Source: Drosophila miranda
Taxonomy: Eukaryota; Arthropoda; Insecta; Diptera; Drosophilidae
Direction: 5' to 3'
Length of the DNA: 64,000 nt
NCBI RefSeq assembly: GCF_003369915.1
Contig: NC_046673.1
Span: 16,476,001-16,540,000, forward strand
Positions 46,623-60,440 of this stretch are shown one piece after another (position 1 is the first letter of the stretch; each line of letters begins with the position of its first letter). Both the position numbers and the translations under genes were made by a program. The notes beneath the pieces were generated by a model. That model was not told the origin of the DNA and ran no database searches. It saw only the letters and a program-made list of their open reading frames with translations.

Positions 46623-48194
46623 ATGGCGAAGAAAACCTACGATTTGCTCTTTAAACTGTTGCTAATTGGCGATTCGGGTGTTGGCAAGACCTGCATATTA
46701 TTCCGTTTCTCCGATGATGCCTTCACCTCGACCTTTATATCCACCATAGGTGAGTGACATGGGCCATGGCCTGTCCAAAAGGCAAACGGGATATTCGTAC
46801 AAACATTTTGCCTACAATTTACTTATGTAGTACATGTGTATGCACATGTGTAGATGCCGAAGTTGTGTCAGCTGTGGCAGTGGGTAGGCGGCGGCGGCTG
46901 TGTCAAGGATATGCGTGTGTGTAATTGGGCGTGGCATTGTCTTATCGGTGGGATCAGAAACGGGAATATTCCCTGCAAAGGCATCTCGACATGTGCGCAT
47001 ATGTATGCTTATGTTTCTCAGTGTGAATGCATTCTACTGTTTCTCTCTGCATATGTAAATAAATATGTGTGAATGTAGAGATCGTTGCAGCCTTTGGACT
47101 CGGTCTGTGGAGAGCGGGTTACGGTAGCCCTGCCCCTAGTTAGGCAATAAAACTAGATTAATACACGTAACCGATACGTGCAAACATTTATTTATCTATC
47201 TGTCTCACTTCCATATCCGTGTCTGTCCCATGGGCTGTGTGTGTGTGTGCGTCGTGTGTGTGCTCTGGTGATTCATAATTTATGAGAGAGGACAACTGTT
47301 TTTTTTTTTTTTTTTTTTTTTGGTTTATGGCCAGTCGGCGTTCTAATGCATATTGTGACGTCATAACGTACGATTAAATTTTATTTTTAGGAATTGATTT
47401 CAAAATCAAAACCGTGGAACTGAGGGGCAAAAAGATCAAACTACAGATATGGGACACGGCCGGCCAGGAGAGATTCCACACAATAACCACCTCCTACTAT
47501 CGCGGGGCGATGGGCATCATGCTAGTCTATGACATAACGAACGAAAAGAGTTTCGAGAATATCGTCAAATGGCTACGGAACATAGACGAGGTGAGTGCAA
47601 GAGTGAATAAGTGGTCCCGTTCGCTGATTGATTCATCATCATCACTCTCTCTCTTCCGCTCGCTCTCTCTCTGTCTTCTGTGGCTCTCTGCAGCATGCCA
47701 ACGAGGATGTCGAGAAAATGATTCTGGGCAACAAATGCGATATGACGGACAAGCGTGTGGTGAACAAAGAGCGCGGCGAGGCGGTAAGCAAAACTCAACC
47801 ATTATGGCTACAGCAGCGGTCAACAGAATAGTGTTTTTATGGCAATATCTAAATTATAAGTTCTATTTCACTTTCTGTGTTCCTGAGCTGAAAAGAAGAA
47901 ATACTTCTCATTGCCACTATGATATTGATCGCAGCTGTAGGCAAGACATCTTTCCATTCGTATAAACTGACTGTTTCCGTAATACTCTCCACTTAGATTG
48001 CCCGCGAGCACGGCATAAGGTTCATGGAAACATCCGCCAAGTCGAACATCAACATTGAGCGTGCTTTTTGCGAGCTTGCCGAGGCCATATTGGATAAGAC
48101 ATCTGGAAAGGAGGCGGCCGAGAATCCTGAGCGCGTTGTCATCGATCGCCGGAATAATGACAAGGCCCCGGGCTACAGCAAATGCTGTGCGTAA
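46623..48194 (+). CDS. Rab10: Rab10 small GTPase, 204 aa
   Basis: Rab10 drives exocytic and recycling traffic, including polarised basement-membrane secretion in fly follicle cells. Exons are 46623-46749, 47391-47590, 47694-47783 and 47997-48194, totalling 615 nt. The protein begins [19 protein letters not shown] and carries the P-loop GDSGVGKTC. The switch I/interswitch region is [18 protein letters not shown], and switch II is WDTAGQERF. The later motifs are NKCD and METSAKSN. The C-terminus is KCCA, giving a dual-cysteine prenylation site. Intron 1 contains a T homopolymer. AATAAA lies at 48346-48351; the AT-rich 3' region to about 49600 may be an extended 3' UTR. Confidence 0.96.
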
Positions 48195-50196
48195 AACGGG
48201 GACGAGTGGCCCTGAGGCCGGCCCGTTGGTCAAGGCTCTCTCTGCCGTGGCCGTGGCGGTGGCGTGTGTTTAGCTGTGCGACGCGAGACGAGATATTGGG
48301 GGTTTGCGGATCGGTTTTTGAAACTGCTCCACACGCAAATGAAGCAATAAACGTAAACACACACAGACCGGGGTAGATGGAGAGGAGAGAAATTACTTAC
48401 TACAAGAAAATATGCAGAAGGAAAAGCAAGCAAACAAACAATAGAAACAGAAACAGTAACAGAAACAACCTACCTAAAGTTTAAACAATTTGTAACAACG
48501 AACATTTGGAAGAAACTTTACAATCCGTAGACGACAAAGATGTTTGTTATAAGGAAGCTTCAGATACAGAAACAGCTAGAGATACAGATACGTTAGTTAA
48601 CGCACAACACATTTTGAACCAAGAACAATTCTCGACCAACAACAAAACAAAAAAAAAAAATTATAAACCGCGCGAGCGAGAGAAGCAGAAGAAGGAGAAA
48701 CAGAACTGCATTTCATGTCTGTCTCAGGGCACTGCACTCCAGGACTGTTTAAGGCGTGTCAGGCTTCCCAGGAAAGCGGACATCTTGAGCGATTTCTAGT
48801 TAGCTAACGTGGGACAGATTTTTTACAATACGAGTAATACGAGTAGGGAGTACCACAGAAGAACAACACCCTTTTTTCCATAGACCATCTCTAGACGAGA
48901 AAACGCTAGAAAAACAAAGCAATTTTTTATAATGGAACATTTTTTGATATGCTATATACCATGATTCCTATTACATACTACACCAGCGCACCTTTACTGC
49001 TCCATCTTCCATTTCCACAGTCCGCAGTCCGCAGTCCGCAGTCCACAGTCCACAGTCCGTAGTCCTCTGGCAAAAGTGTGGGTGGGTTTTTCTTCATCGT
49101 ACTATTTGTGTTTGCAGCCTAGATACCTACCAGTAATACATAGGTTTATATATATACTCGTGTGTATATGCTATGGTACTTATATATGTAGCTTCGTTTT
49201 CGTATCGTTTCGTTTTGTTTGTAAGCTGTCGCAGAGTGAGGAGGGGGTGGGGTTGGGGGTCTTCTGGGTCTGGAATCACTCATCATGCCAGAGGTTTCGC
49301 TGTGCCTGTTTCCACAATTGTTTTCTGATCAATGCATATATATAGTACACACCATACATAAGTGTGTGTGTGTGTGTGAGAGAGTGTGGGGGGAGGGGAG
49401 GGCGGGGTGTTATCGTTTTAATCGCGCCCAGCCTGAAACCTAAAACCTAAATATTATGATGTACGTTTGTGTACTTTTTCCTTCTTGTAATTTTATTGTA
49501 AACCTATTTTTTTTTGTGTAATACTTATTATTTGTAATTGTATATGGATTTAGTGTAGTTGTCCACACCAAATGATTTACCGATTAAAAAAAATATAATG
49601 AACAATCCAAGCCATATCCCAATACAGTGATGAAGGCTGCATGCGGAGTATTTTGTGGTGAACGGAAACCTTGGGGGCGATCCTACGATTTCACGTCTAC
49701 TTTTTGTGCTTCAAAACGTCTGCCGACTCATCGACCAAATGAAATAGAAAATGATCTCACATCTCAGGCCTTAATCTCAAAATTTCAACCTAAGCACGAT
49801 GTTTAAAGACCTCAAACTTGCAGTTTAAGGGTTGGGTATATCATCCAAAGGATAAGATGGTTCTTTCGGTGGAATGAACAGATCTGTCTAGTGCATATTT
49901 GGAATAATGCTTCATTTTGGAGGCATATTAACAGACTTATCACTTGAGGAGTCGTGTTTCAAACGATTTTTCTACAATGTTACAATTTGTATCCAGTGAA
50001 AAGATCTGAGCTGAGGGACATACAGGGACATCCTACAAATCACAGCTTGTACGTGTAATACAGAAGAACTACTCTGCAATTGGAACGTAGAGATTTCACA
50101 GTTTAATCAGAGAATCGTGCGTGTATAATACATGTGTGCATCCCAGTATCGCTTCTATATCCGTGTATATGTACATATAAATATGTATCGCAAGTT
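48195..50196. other. Rab10 3' region and spacer to AMDHD2
   Basis: Begins with the Rab10 3' UTR. A 7-bp tandem repeat (AGTCCGC/AGTCCAC) of about six units lies at 49018-49065. GT and GA microsatellites occur near 49363-49385. No gene is recognised. Confidence 0.5.
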
Positions 50197-51856
50197 CTAT
50201 TTGAAGCACTGATACACACAGGAGCCCGCTATCCAGGTGGACAGTACACGCAGCTCGTCATTCAGGAGTATGAAGTCGGCATCGGAGTCAAAGTCTAGGG
50301 TTCCCTTCTGGTGTTCGATATTGATGCAACGGGCAGGATGCAAGGTGGCCGCCTCAATGGCATACACAATAGAGCAATCTGTGGGATCAGGGACAACGAT
50401 TACGATGTGAAGAGGAACAGAGCAGCACTACTCACTTGTGGCCTTTTGGAAGATGCGCACACACTCGTCCATGGGTGCGATGCTGCCGCAGAGGGTCTCG
50501 GTGCCGGCGATAAAGGCCTTGCCCCTTCTGACCTCCAGCGGCAGCTGACCGATGTGATGGATGCCGTCTTGCAGGCCCAAGGCCGAAATGGCATCGGTGA
50601 CCAGGACGAGACCGTCGGGATGGGTGCGATAGGCGATCCTTAGCGCAGCGGGATGTGTGTGCACCCCATCCGAAATGATGCCGAAATAGACGGTCCGTCC
50701 CTGGGGCACGGCATCGGAGGAGAGCAGTCCCACCAGGCCGGGGTCGCGATGGTGGAACGGCAGCATGGCGTTGAACAGATGCGTGATCATGGTGGCGCCC
50801 TGTTGGACGGCACGCTCGCCGTCGCTCAGTGTGGCTGCAGAATGGCCCAGGGACACGGTTATGCCTTTGGCCACCAGCTGTCCAATAACCTCCGGATCGC
50901 TGACCTTCTCCGGCGCCAAAGTAATGATCTTAAGGCGCTCCAGCGATCCATATGTCGTCTCCAGTGTCTCCAGCCCCTGCAGATTGGATCATTAGAGAGG
51001 AATGGGACTTGAGAGATCCGCTTACCTTGTCAATTGTCTGAATGCAGTTCTCAGGATGGGCACCCTTCTTCTGGGGATTTATGAATGGCCCTTCGGCATG
51101 GATGCCCAGGATTCCAGCTCCCTCTGGCACTCTTTTGGGTATGCGCGGCAGTATCGAGTGGTAGCTGGCGTTTGGTGAGGTCACTAGCGTCGGGCAGAAG
51201 GAGGTAACGCCACACCGGACCAGTCCCTTGGCCACCTTGGTGACGCCCTCCTCAATGGTGTCCTTGTCGTGCGAGAAATCCACACCATAGCCACCTGATC
51301 GGGAGTTCAATGGGAAGTGCGGATTCAGTAAAGAGAAGGCATTAATGGGGTCATTCCCACGCACAAAGCGACCCCAAAACAAAGGCAAAGCTTATCACAC
51401 AAGCTGGGTTAGCTCTATCGTGACGCCAGTGCGGTGCACCACTTGTGGGACCGCCAAAGGGGCGATAAGATTAACGAGCTGATTACGGGGACGGCCAGGC
51501 CATCATGTAATTGGGTGAATTGAGAAGACCCGCCCGACCTTGACGGACTGATTGAATTCGCAGCGAAAGTGAAATTTCCAAATGGGAGTGCGAGAATAGC
51601 GTTGATGGTGGAAGCGGGGCTTACCATTAATCTGCAGGTCAATGTAGCCGGGGGCGATTATGGCACCGTGGCAGTCGATGCGCCTGTGGGCCCTAGTCTG
51701 TTCATCAAAGAACACGGGCTCAGGATTGACGATCTTCCCATCGCGCACCCACAAATCGTCGCGGACCAACTGGTGGCCGCGCACCAGGCGGCAGTTGGTG
51801 AGCTGCAGCAGTCGCAGCGTGGGGCTATCACAGTCGCAGAGTCGTGGTGCGGCCAT
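50197..51856 (-). CDS. CG17065: N-acetylglucosamine-6-phosphate deacetylase (AMDHD2), 407 aa
   Basis: Hydrolyses the acetyl group of N-acetylglucosamine-6-phosphate, feeding amino sugar back to central metabolism. Exons on the minus strand are 51856-51625, 51294-51026, 50976-50436 and 50378-50197, totalling 1224 nt. Human AMDHD2 is 409 aa, so length fits. The amidohydrolase barrel motifs are visible: [17 protein letters not shown], the metal-site [18 protein letters not shown] (metal His), HLFNAM (second His) and LVTDAIS (catalytic Asp). The C-terminus ends VYQCFK. A DRE lies about 240 bases upstream of the start. The CG number is given from gene neighbourhood and family. Confidence 0.93.
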
Positions 51857-52092
51857 GGCGGGAGGCAGTCGTTAACTAAACTAAACTTATTTTAAACAGA
51901 AAACAAATTAAAGTCCAATAAAAAAAAACGTAAAACGCAAACGAAAACGAAATTAACGATAACAACCAATCAGTGTTGCATAGTGGTAAGCCGCAAGTGC
52001 TGGTAGGTGCGGAGTATAGAAATACCCTAAATATCGACCAGATTGGCAGTCCTTTGAGTGCCTCATCAGCCACCTTTAGGCAGTGTGCAGTC

Positions 52093-52100
52093 TATCGATA
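52093..52100. promoter_or_regulatory. DRE (TATCGATA), AMDHD2 promoter
   Basis: A perfect DRE about 240 bases upstream of the AMDHD2 start codon. Confidence 0.55.
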
Positions 52101-52492
52101 CTTGTATATTGAGGTGGGAGATTTAAATCATGTAAATGCATTTTGTTCCATTCCTTAACTCAATTTTTGATTGCACTCTCAACTCTTGGGTTGACTATTT
52201 ATACACTCTCTGTGGCCCATGTACAATTTGTTTTTATGGCACAAAATGCTTGGGGGAATTAGCCATTTCGCCACTTTGACACTCACATGCCAGTGCCTCT
52301 GCTGATGCTATCGCCGGACCATAGACGTACGCTGTGGACGCAGCATAAAATGCCAATATTTGCCAAACAACAGAGGCAAACAAGGGCACAGGGTGCTGAG
52401 CCACTGGCCGCCTGCCGAAAATGCAAATGCAAATGATAATGATGACACGGCAGCTCCAACAACAGCCCCAAACAGAAACAAACATAAAGCAG

Positions 52493-52527
52493 GCCCAGCC
52501 GAAGCCTTTGATACCCTCGCAGATCCA
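52493..52527 (+). repeat. Dispersed repeat block, copy A
   Basis: About 35 bases with the words GCCGAAGCC, TTTGATACCCTC and GCAGATCC. The same words, in reverse complement, occur at 62429-62464. The block resembles short dispersed repeats found at many places in obscura-group genomes (recalled, unsearched). Confidence 0.5.
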
Positions 52528-53500
52528 TTGAGAACTAAATGTATGAAACGTTCAGCAACAAAAAAAAGACGCTATAGCAACTAAAAAACATCATATGTAA
52601 CTGGAAACGCCTTCTTTAAGTCGCTGTACCCTTTTGTGAAGGGCATCGCAACTAAACCGTTAGCTGCAGGTGGAAGCACGACAGCCTCCCGTCCGTCGCC
52701 CCAACTGCACATACTCGTAGGCCGCCTGCGACAGACGGCGGCCGATGCTGCTGCTAATCCACAATGGCCGACATTTTACACAAATTGCAGCGCTGTTTCC
52801 CTCTCTTGATATTCACCTGACCCTCCCCCTCTCACCAACTTCCACTCTTTGCCCTGCTCTGCTCAAATGACTTGCAAAAAGGGGTGGCAGAGGGGAAGAG
52901 TGCACTCGAGGTGGGATGCATAGGTTCGTTCTTTTTTCTCTATTGGCAACTGATTAGCATTTAAATTAAAATGTCGCAAAGTGGCCTTAACAAAATGTTC
53001 CACTCTTTGTGTGCATCTCGGCCCGCCCCGTGTGCTCTCTCTGTCTCACTCTCTTCCTCCCTGCCTCATCGCTTTGCCTTGCGACACCCCACGATATATG
53101 CCATTGCAGTTTATTGTCTCTCGGTGTCACCTGTTTATGCCGAGATTGGCTCGCCCCGTTCCTTTGTGTCGTGCACATTAGGCGTGACGAGAGAGAGCGA
53201 GCGAGCCGGAGACAGTTTGAGAGCAGGAGCTATACACCATAATAGGCAAATATAGTTAAAGCGATCTCTGGCATTGCTTTGCCTTAAAAAGACGCACTTT
53301 GGACAGCTTTCGGAAGGGAACGCCAGACGTAAGATCATGAGATGGAGCAGCAGGAGCAATTGGCGGTCAAAAATGCCATCCCACGCTCCTTTATATACAT
53401 ACATATGTATGTACATATGTAAATTACTTTTTCAGCTGAAAAAGCTTTAACAGAGCAGCAGCGCTGTTAGCACCCCAGGTTAACAGCCTGTTATCGCTCT

Positions 53501-56500
53501 CTGACAGCTCTCTGAGAGTAGTCTCGCGCTCGCTCTCAAGATCCACACGCGACTTGAGCTTTCAACCTCGAACTTGCATTTATGTACATACATTTTAATT
53601 ACGTTTCAACCACCGTTTCAACCAGCCGCGAATGTAAACTTGTTAAACCCAAATAAATGCATATTGTACATACATACATACATATGTATATGCATGCAGC
53701 GAGACGCGCTCGACTTTATTCTTCGCTTGCACTTCGAATACTTGCTTGCACGTGGACCTTCTTCGGTCAGAGCTTTGGATCCACTACCTCTGCGATCCGT
53801 TCACCCACCAACAACTTGTGATCGTCTTCTTTCAGGTTCTTAAGGTACCCAAATGGTTATACATATTAATATTCATATTAATTTATTTGAATATTTTTGA
53901 ACAGGCGAGACCATTCAACAATGATGATGATTTTTGACATAAAATTAAAAAATACGAGTATGTACAAGTATGTATGGTTCTGATTATTTTATTGTACGCG
54001 ATTCCGTTTATAATCATTTTCTTTACCATCAATATTGTGGTTGGCATCCATCATTTAGTTGGCACTTCAAAGAGCGCATTTCATAAGACTTAATTATGGG
54101 AATTAATTGTCTTTGAATGAATAATGTTAATTGATTTGTTCGCGTCCATTTACACACATATCCGATTGCTTTTATATATGGTACATACATACATACATAT
54201 TTATAAGTATGTATGTACATATGTATACAAAATTGAAGTAATCAATGCTCCTTATGGAGTCCTTCAGACGTGCGTGTCTCTGACTGCAATTTACCAATTA
54301 ATTAATCGAATGCCAATTCATTGCTGTTTATAAAAACAAAAAATACCACAAACGAAATAAAACAAGTGATAATGCCATTTGTCCGGGCCTATAAACCTTT
54401 TGAATACCCTCTAAATCGAGAAAATATCTAGGTATTCGGTATGATAGATAGGTGGGATTGTGGGTCCTTCCACATAGTCCCAATTCGTTGGGACAAAAAG
54501 GTATCTTTATAAAACCAGAATACCCTAGTAGTATAAGTGCCGAAAGACCCACCTTTTATACAAGTCGCTGCAGTAAAGGATGTGCAGGGATAGCATTGAT
54601 CCTTCCTGGGCAAATACTCGTACAATATACCTTGGTCCTTTGCTGTGGCTGGGCATAGAGAATAAATGTATAAACGTTTTCGGTTATTGCAACCGCGATA
54701 ATTTAACAACATGGCACGTATTTCATTTCGACGTGCTATTGGGTCTCGTTCTGTAATGAGCGATGGTTCAAGAGATTAAGATGGATGCTAATTGTGATCC
54801 ACCTTTAACCGGACAAATTGTATCTCTCTTTCAATTTCTTTGAAATATTATACACGGCTAAAATATCTTTAGTTTGCTGGACACTGACACACTTTTTGAT
54901 TTATGCGGGTAGTTTCTATTTCTATTCTTAAATAGGAATATGTACATTCCGACGTATTCCCAATAATAGAAAATGGTCATATTTTATATTTCTAGTGAAG
55001 ACGTTGCTCAGTTATGATTTATTGCATCTATAAGTGTTTTGATTGTTCCATGTATTCCATTTGAAAGATCTGCAAATCCGTGACAGGATTATGCTCTGCG
55101 CTTGAAGTGTAATGATTCATTTAATGAGTAATTTGAGTAATTATTCAAGGTGGCTATTTATCGTGTATGTATGTATAAAATGTACGTTTACGTAACCGCA
55201 CAATTATAAGTTAATTTAATTAATTAAAATGTTGGTATGTGTCAGAGAAATGTTTAATGTCATTTTCCTGCTGCTGACACAGACGGACGGACTAAATCGA
55301 CTCGGCTCTGCATTTATTTAGAATTGAATTACTTTACCGTGAAATATGCCACGGTGCTGGGTTTTTTCTTCTCGGGTCTGTGGACCCCTTTTAGAGGCCC
55401 TCCCTCTGTCATTCCGTAGCCCCTTAAATGTCCTTCGAAATTGTGTCATTTAATATTCAATAATTTCCCCAAAAAGCTGATCAATCAGATCCAAACACTT
55501 TGTAGCTTCGGCTTACCGTCTGAGAAATATTAGGCTTTCAAATGCAAAGCTTATCCATTTTGGCGGTATTTATGAACAGGAAAACATTTTTTTTTTATGT
55601 TTTGAAAACTTTTATTGATTAGGCGTCGTTTAAGGTATCATATATGCTTTTTTTACCAGAAGAAACATATATTTATTTAATGTTTTTGCAATGTTAAAAT
55701 TTAAAACAATTTCTTTAATGGTTTGAGTAAGTAAATATATCCGTTTAGTGGCTTTAGGTCTCAACAATATAAGCTACTAATCATGAAAACTGTTCAAGGA
55801 ATTAAGAGTTTTGTGCAAATTGTATTTAAACAAATATCTGGCTTTGAAGGTAATTTTTTATTGCATTTTTATTTATTATTATTACTATTGTTTTTTTTTC
55901 TCACGCAGTGTTTTCACTGACGGCAGTTTTTGATGGTCGGCTAGTACATGCCCTTTGGCCCGAGCCTGCCGTCTGTTCCCTGTCCGGTGTCCAGTGTCCT
56001 TGCCCACAGGACTCCCCACGCCCCCGTATACAGACCCTATGCATATATATGCGCTACTTACAACTGTGTCTGTGGGAGTAGGAGTGTGAGTACGAGCATG
56101 TGTATGTCATCTATGCTCACGTATCAATAAGTGCTTGAGACGTGGACTGAATTTTGTATTACAGTTTGTATATGCACAATAGTGGATGTCCCTGCCCAGG
56201 AGTGGCAGGACCGGCACTAAGACGGAGGCTAGGAATTCAGAAACAGGAACAGGGGACGGGGACGGAGACCAGAACCAAGACGACAACGATGAGGACGAAG
56301 CTGTGTGTGAAGATGCGAAATTGCCTGTGAAATATTTTCGAGGTACATACATAGACGCATCAAAACGATTTGGATATACATACATATGTACATACATATA
56401 CTCGTATATTTAGATATCCAGTCGAACGATGGGGAACGGGAAGGAGTGGTCCTTTTTTGCTGCCACTCTCGTTGCGGCAGAACGTTTAGCTGCAGGCGTG

Positions 56501-59500
56501 GCCGGCAAGGACAATTGGCCAAAATGGAATCAAATCAGTTGCAAACTTAACCAGCCATGGATAAGGATATGACCCACAAGTATAGCGATGGCGATGCCGA
56601 TGGCCCTCCCAAACTCACGGACAATTGCCTCTAATCCAGGAGCCAGCGAAGGCCCGGAAAGGGATTAGCTTTGAACTCCATTCGTGGTGGGGGGGTGGGT
56701 GTAAGTGTATAAGTGTCATCCCTTCCGGGAACCATAATGCGACACTTAAGTGCGGTAAAGTTTTCATTCAACTAGGCCCGATATGGCCGAAATCGCTTTT
56801 GAGGTAATTTATCTTGATGGCTACTTGAGCCCGGCCCTACCCTGGGCCTGTCCTCTTCGTTAATTACGGACAGAGTCGAGGCCAGGGCTTTGGCCTGGCC
56901 CCAAAGGGAAAGAACTGATTTATAAATCAATAAAAACATGTGCATAAATATTTGCCAAGACAATCTAAATAAATTATACTGCCAGTGCAATGCTCTGTCT
57001 GTGGTTTTGGTACACTGTAAGAAATAATTCATGCCTGGATTCTTCACCCAATCTTAACATCTTTCATTTCATTATTATGAATTCATTGAGATCTTCATCA
57101 CATTATAATATCCAACGTAAAGATCTTAGATCTGCCCGAATGCAGATGGATAGATATTTTCCTCAGTTTTGAGTGCACAAAAATCTCATGCAAAATGCAT
57201 GCGAAAGACAAACGAAGCCAGTCACTGGATGCATAGACAGCCAGACCAAAGAACGGACAGGACAGCAAGACGAATCCTGCAGCTTACTTATTAACTGGCC
57301 TTAGGACTCCAACTCCAACTCCAACTCCACCTCCACCTCCAGGTCCACCTCCATTTTTATGCCCATCTCCACATCTGAGTCTGCCTGTCAGATTTACTTT
57401 ACTTTGGTTCATAATTTGATGTATTGTGCTTTATGGAACGCAATTTAAATATGTGCGCAATTACGTAAAATGTTTGCCAGTCTCCTCTTCTCTTCTCGTC
57501 GCCTCTTGGCCAGAACACCCATTGCAGGCCCGCACCAGCAGCAGGGCAGCCACATACCGACCGGAATCCAACATACGTTGCTCTGGATGGTTGACCAAAA
57601 CGATTCCCAACCATTTGGACGTTGCTGATGACTGGGGCAGGTGCCAACTAATCAAAAATGCTAGCAATTATAATTGATTAAAACGGCACGGCCCGGCACG
57701 GCACGGCACGGCATGGATGATGACGACGACGATGGTGATGGTGATGGGGATGATAGCGCTCTGTCCGGACTACGGACTACGGACTACGGGGCGAAGGCGA
57801 GGGCGAGGGCGATGACGAGGGCGAGGACAGCCATGGACAGTAATGGGAAAAGGCAGAACTGAATGTGTACGGCCGTAGGGGATGATATTGAATCAACGCC
57901 TTTGCTGGCAAAACGGTTTCGGTTACAGATAATGCCACCTTATTGGATTTGGTTTGGGCATCGGTTTCGGTGCTATGCCCCCGATCAACAGATCCAGAAT
58001 GACCATAACAGAAACAGCATACAAATGCCATACGAGTACCTATGTGTTTAAACGTTTAACAGAACCATTTGAACCTACATAAATGCCATACAAATTGCAG
58101 CATATGTAGGTATTTATTAAATTTTGAGAACTTAAGGGATTTTACAAAGCCCTACCTAAAATTGCAATGAAAAGTAGAGAAGAGAGGATCAAGGGCTCAA
58201 AAATTATATATGTGTAGCATCTGTCTTAATTATCGGAAGGCTATTTCTTATGGCTCTCTAAAAATTTGTTTCGATTTTAGAGTATGAGCATATGGGCATT
58301 TCCTTAACTTTGATCTTAAAACATATTAAAATAAGCGAATGCTCCATTTTTTCGCTATTTTTATAGCCATGTTATCTCCTATAAGAAGGATGATTCTTGA
58401 TCAAAGTTTTTCCTCAACGCCTCCCTAACATATTGAACTATCTAAAAAAATCACCAGTAAATTGGCCCAATCTCGTCTAAAGGAATAGTTTGTAACTTTT
58501 TTTACTCTGGAATTTGGCAACGTAATGCCAGTAACGTACGCGGCTTTATATGGAAAAAACCGGAGAGGTTTTTAATACTCAATCCCGAAAGCCACTTCAG
58601 GTCATATTTTGGCTTATTTCTTTTAAAAGCATAATTAGATTAGAGTTCAAAAAGAACATATGTGATTGATTCCATGAGAGCTAAGGCTCTTCAGTTACGT
58701 GGTCATGTCTAGTCGTTGTCTCATCTTGCCCATACTCCCAATCAAAGTCTCGTTCGCTTTTATCAGCTCTCATTTTAAGCTGTCCTTTATATGGATTTCT
58801 CTTGTTTCATCCTCGCTTTGTCCTCCCGCTTGTTTCAGGATCTCAGCTCTGCTCATCCGATCGGTGGTCACAAAAAGCGCATCGCTATGGCCGTGTCCGC
58901 AAAAATGTCGTGGAATCAATTTTGCAGCAAATTTTCAATATGCACCACCGCGGGTGGTAGGCCGGTCCAGGCCGGGCGTGGCCCCTTCCTGACTATCTAT
59001 CGCCTCCTCGTCCCTCCCTCCCAGCTAGTATGTCGGGCCGGGGACGAGGCCCTGGTATGTGGTCGTGGCTGGATTCTAACGGACCAAACTGGGACCACAC
59101 ACGAAAACCCGAAAATGTAATTGAAAAATGATTTTGTTACACATGTCCGCCCGTTGCATAGGCATGGGGAGCCCAAGCCGAAGCCACGGCAGAGCCAGAG
59201 CCAGAGCCATGGGCAGGGACTAGGCTCGGGCTCGGAGCTGTTGATGAGGACCCGTATCCGGATCCGGATTGCATTTGCTGTCGAAACGTGGCGTTGCTTT
59301 TTGGTAATTTCGTTGGGGGGGGGGGGACGCAACAATTTTTAATTAATTCGTCGAGAATTGTGTCCTGCTGAAAGATCTCCAAGACCATGGGGCCAAAAGC
59401 CTTCCTTGAGCTATCCTAATTAGCATATAAATGACATTGTCCTCTCAGTCAGAGATAAAAGTGTGCTGGCATGTAGGAGAAGGGGTGGGGAGGGGAGGGA

Positions 59501-60300
59501 AGGTGATGCGTCTCCTTTCAAACAAGTTCTACTCGCTTTGGCCTATTGATTTAGCATTAATTGTTAATTGTTAATAACCGAAGAGCGGCCGCAGCGAGGA
59601 CCGCACAGTTTAACGCACCTGACAAACCGCAACAAGCCCGACACCATCCGCCCAGGGAGAGTGAGAGTGAGAGAGAGAGACGAAGAGGAGGCCATTCGCC
59701 CACCTGGAGCCCTAACTCCACTCGATTATTGGCCATAAGGTTTTGGGGTTTGTTGGGTTCGTTTCGCCGCTGCCTAAACACGAAACTCAATTAACTTGTT
59801 AATTTATTTGCCATTTTCTTTGTTCGTGGCGCCAGTGACAACAACCAACAACTCGACCGGGAACGATGGTAACCCAGCCTGGTTGGTATGGTATGGTTGG
59901 TATCGGGTTCTTTTTTGTTTTTTTTTGGCTGTCTTTGATTATGGCCATGGGTTCTTGAGGGTGCCTCAGATGTCGATGTTCTCTTTTTTAATTCTTCTTG
60001 GGTTGAATTTTCCTTTGCCTCAATATTCAGCACTTATTTAAAGACAGTTGCCATTTTTCGCCTTCCTTCCAAAAGTACCCTTTTTCTGTCACCCTTTCTG
60101 ATCGGAAGTTCATTTTTGCTTAACTTTGTTTCTGATCAGCCAAGCCATTCTGTGGCCTTCCTCTTTCTTTTGATATACATATATTTCTCTGCTTTCAAGA
60201 TTTAATAAGAGTTTCAGAGTGCCTTTCTCCTTCTTCATCGCTTAGGGGTTAATTGGGTTGTATCTTTTAATGGTTGTAGGGATGAAATCCTTGGATTTTC
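53501..60300. other. Gene-poor intergenic stretch
   Basis: No gene, RNA gene or intact mobile element is recognised. Visible content is simple sequence: ACATATGTATGT clusters (53398-53420, 53670-53696, 54183-54225, 56378-56402), CAACTC/CACCTC repeats (57308-57352), GGCACG repeats (57685-57714) and GATGAC-type repeats (57716-57750). Regulatory DNA or a noncoding transcript could lie here. Confidence 0.4.
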
Positions 60301-60322
60301 TTTAATTTTTTTCGTGTATTAC

Positions 60323-60440
60323 ACTTGGAAGGTAGCGTTTCCGACCCCATAAAGTATATATATCCTTGATTAGCCTCAATAGAAAAGTCGCTAAAGCCCT
60401 TTGTATCTGTCTATAAGAACTAGAGCAATCAAATTGTGTG
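60323..60440 (+). repeat. Dispersed repeat fragment (CCGACCCCATAAAG type)
   Basis: Carries the words CGTTTCCGACCCCATAAAG, TATATATATCCTTGATTAGC and TATAAGAACTAGAGCAATC in an order that I recall from a common Drosophila dispersed repeat. Its usual left part, with the TATACCC-TTGCAGA-GGTATTATGATTT words, is absent here but appears 1.4 kb away at 61755. Confidence 0.45.

Larger units (their letters stand above)
51857..53500. other. AMDHD2 upstream region
   Basis: Contains the AMDHD2 promoter with its DRE, a dispersed-repeat block (52493-52527) and ordinary noncoding sequence. ORFs of up to about 94 codons here lack domains and overlap in several frames. Confidence 0.45.

Noticed and set aside
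49018-49065. AGTCCGC/AGTCCAC 7-bp repeat as a possible functional array
   Set aside because: Short minisatellite in the Rab10 3' region, with no paired structure or neighbouring gene to suggest a role.
54428-54712. 94-residue minus-strand ORF
   Set aside because: No domain, and the region contains degraded repeat-like words (AATACCCT, TATACCTTGG).
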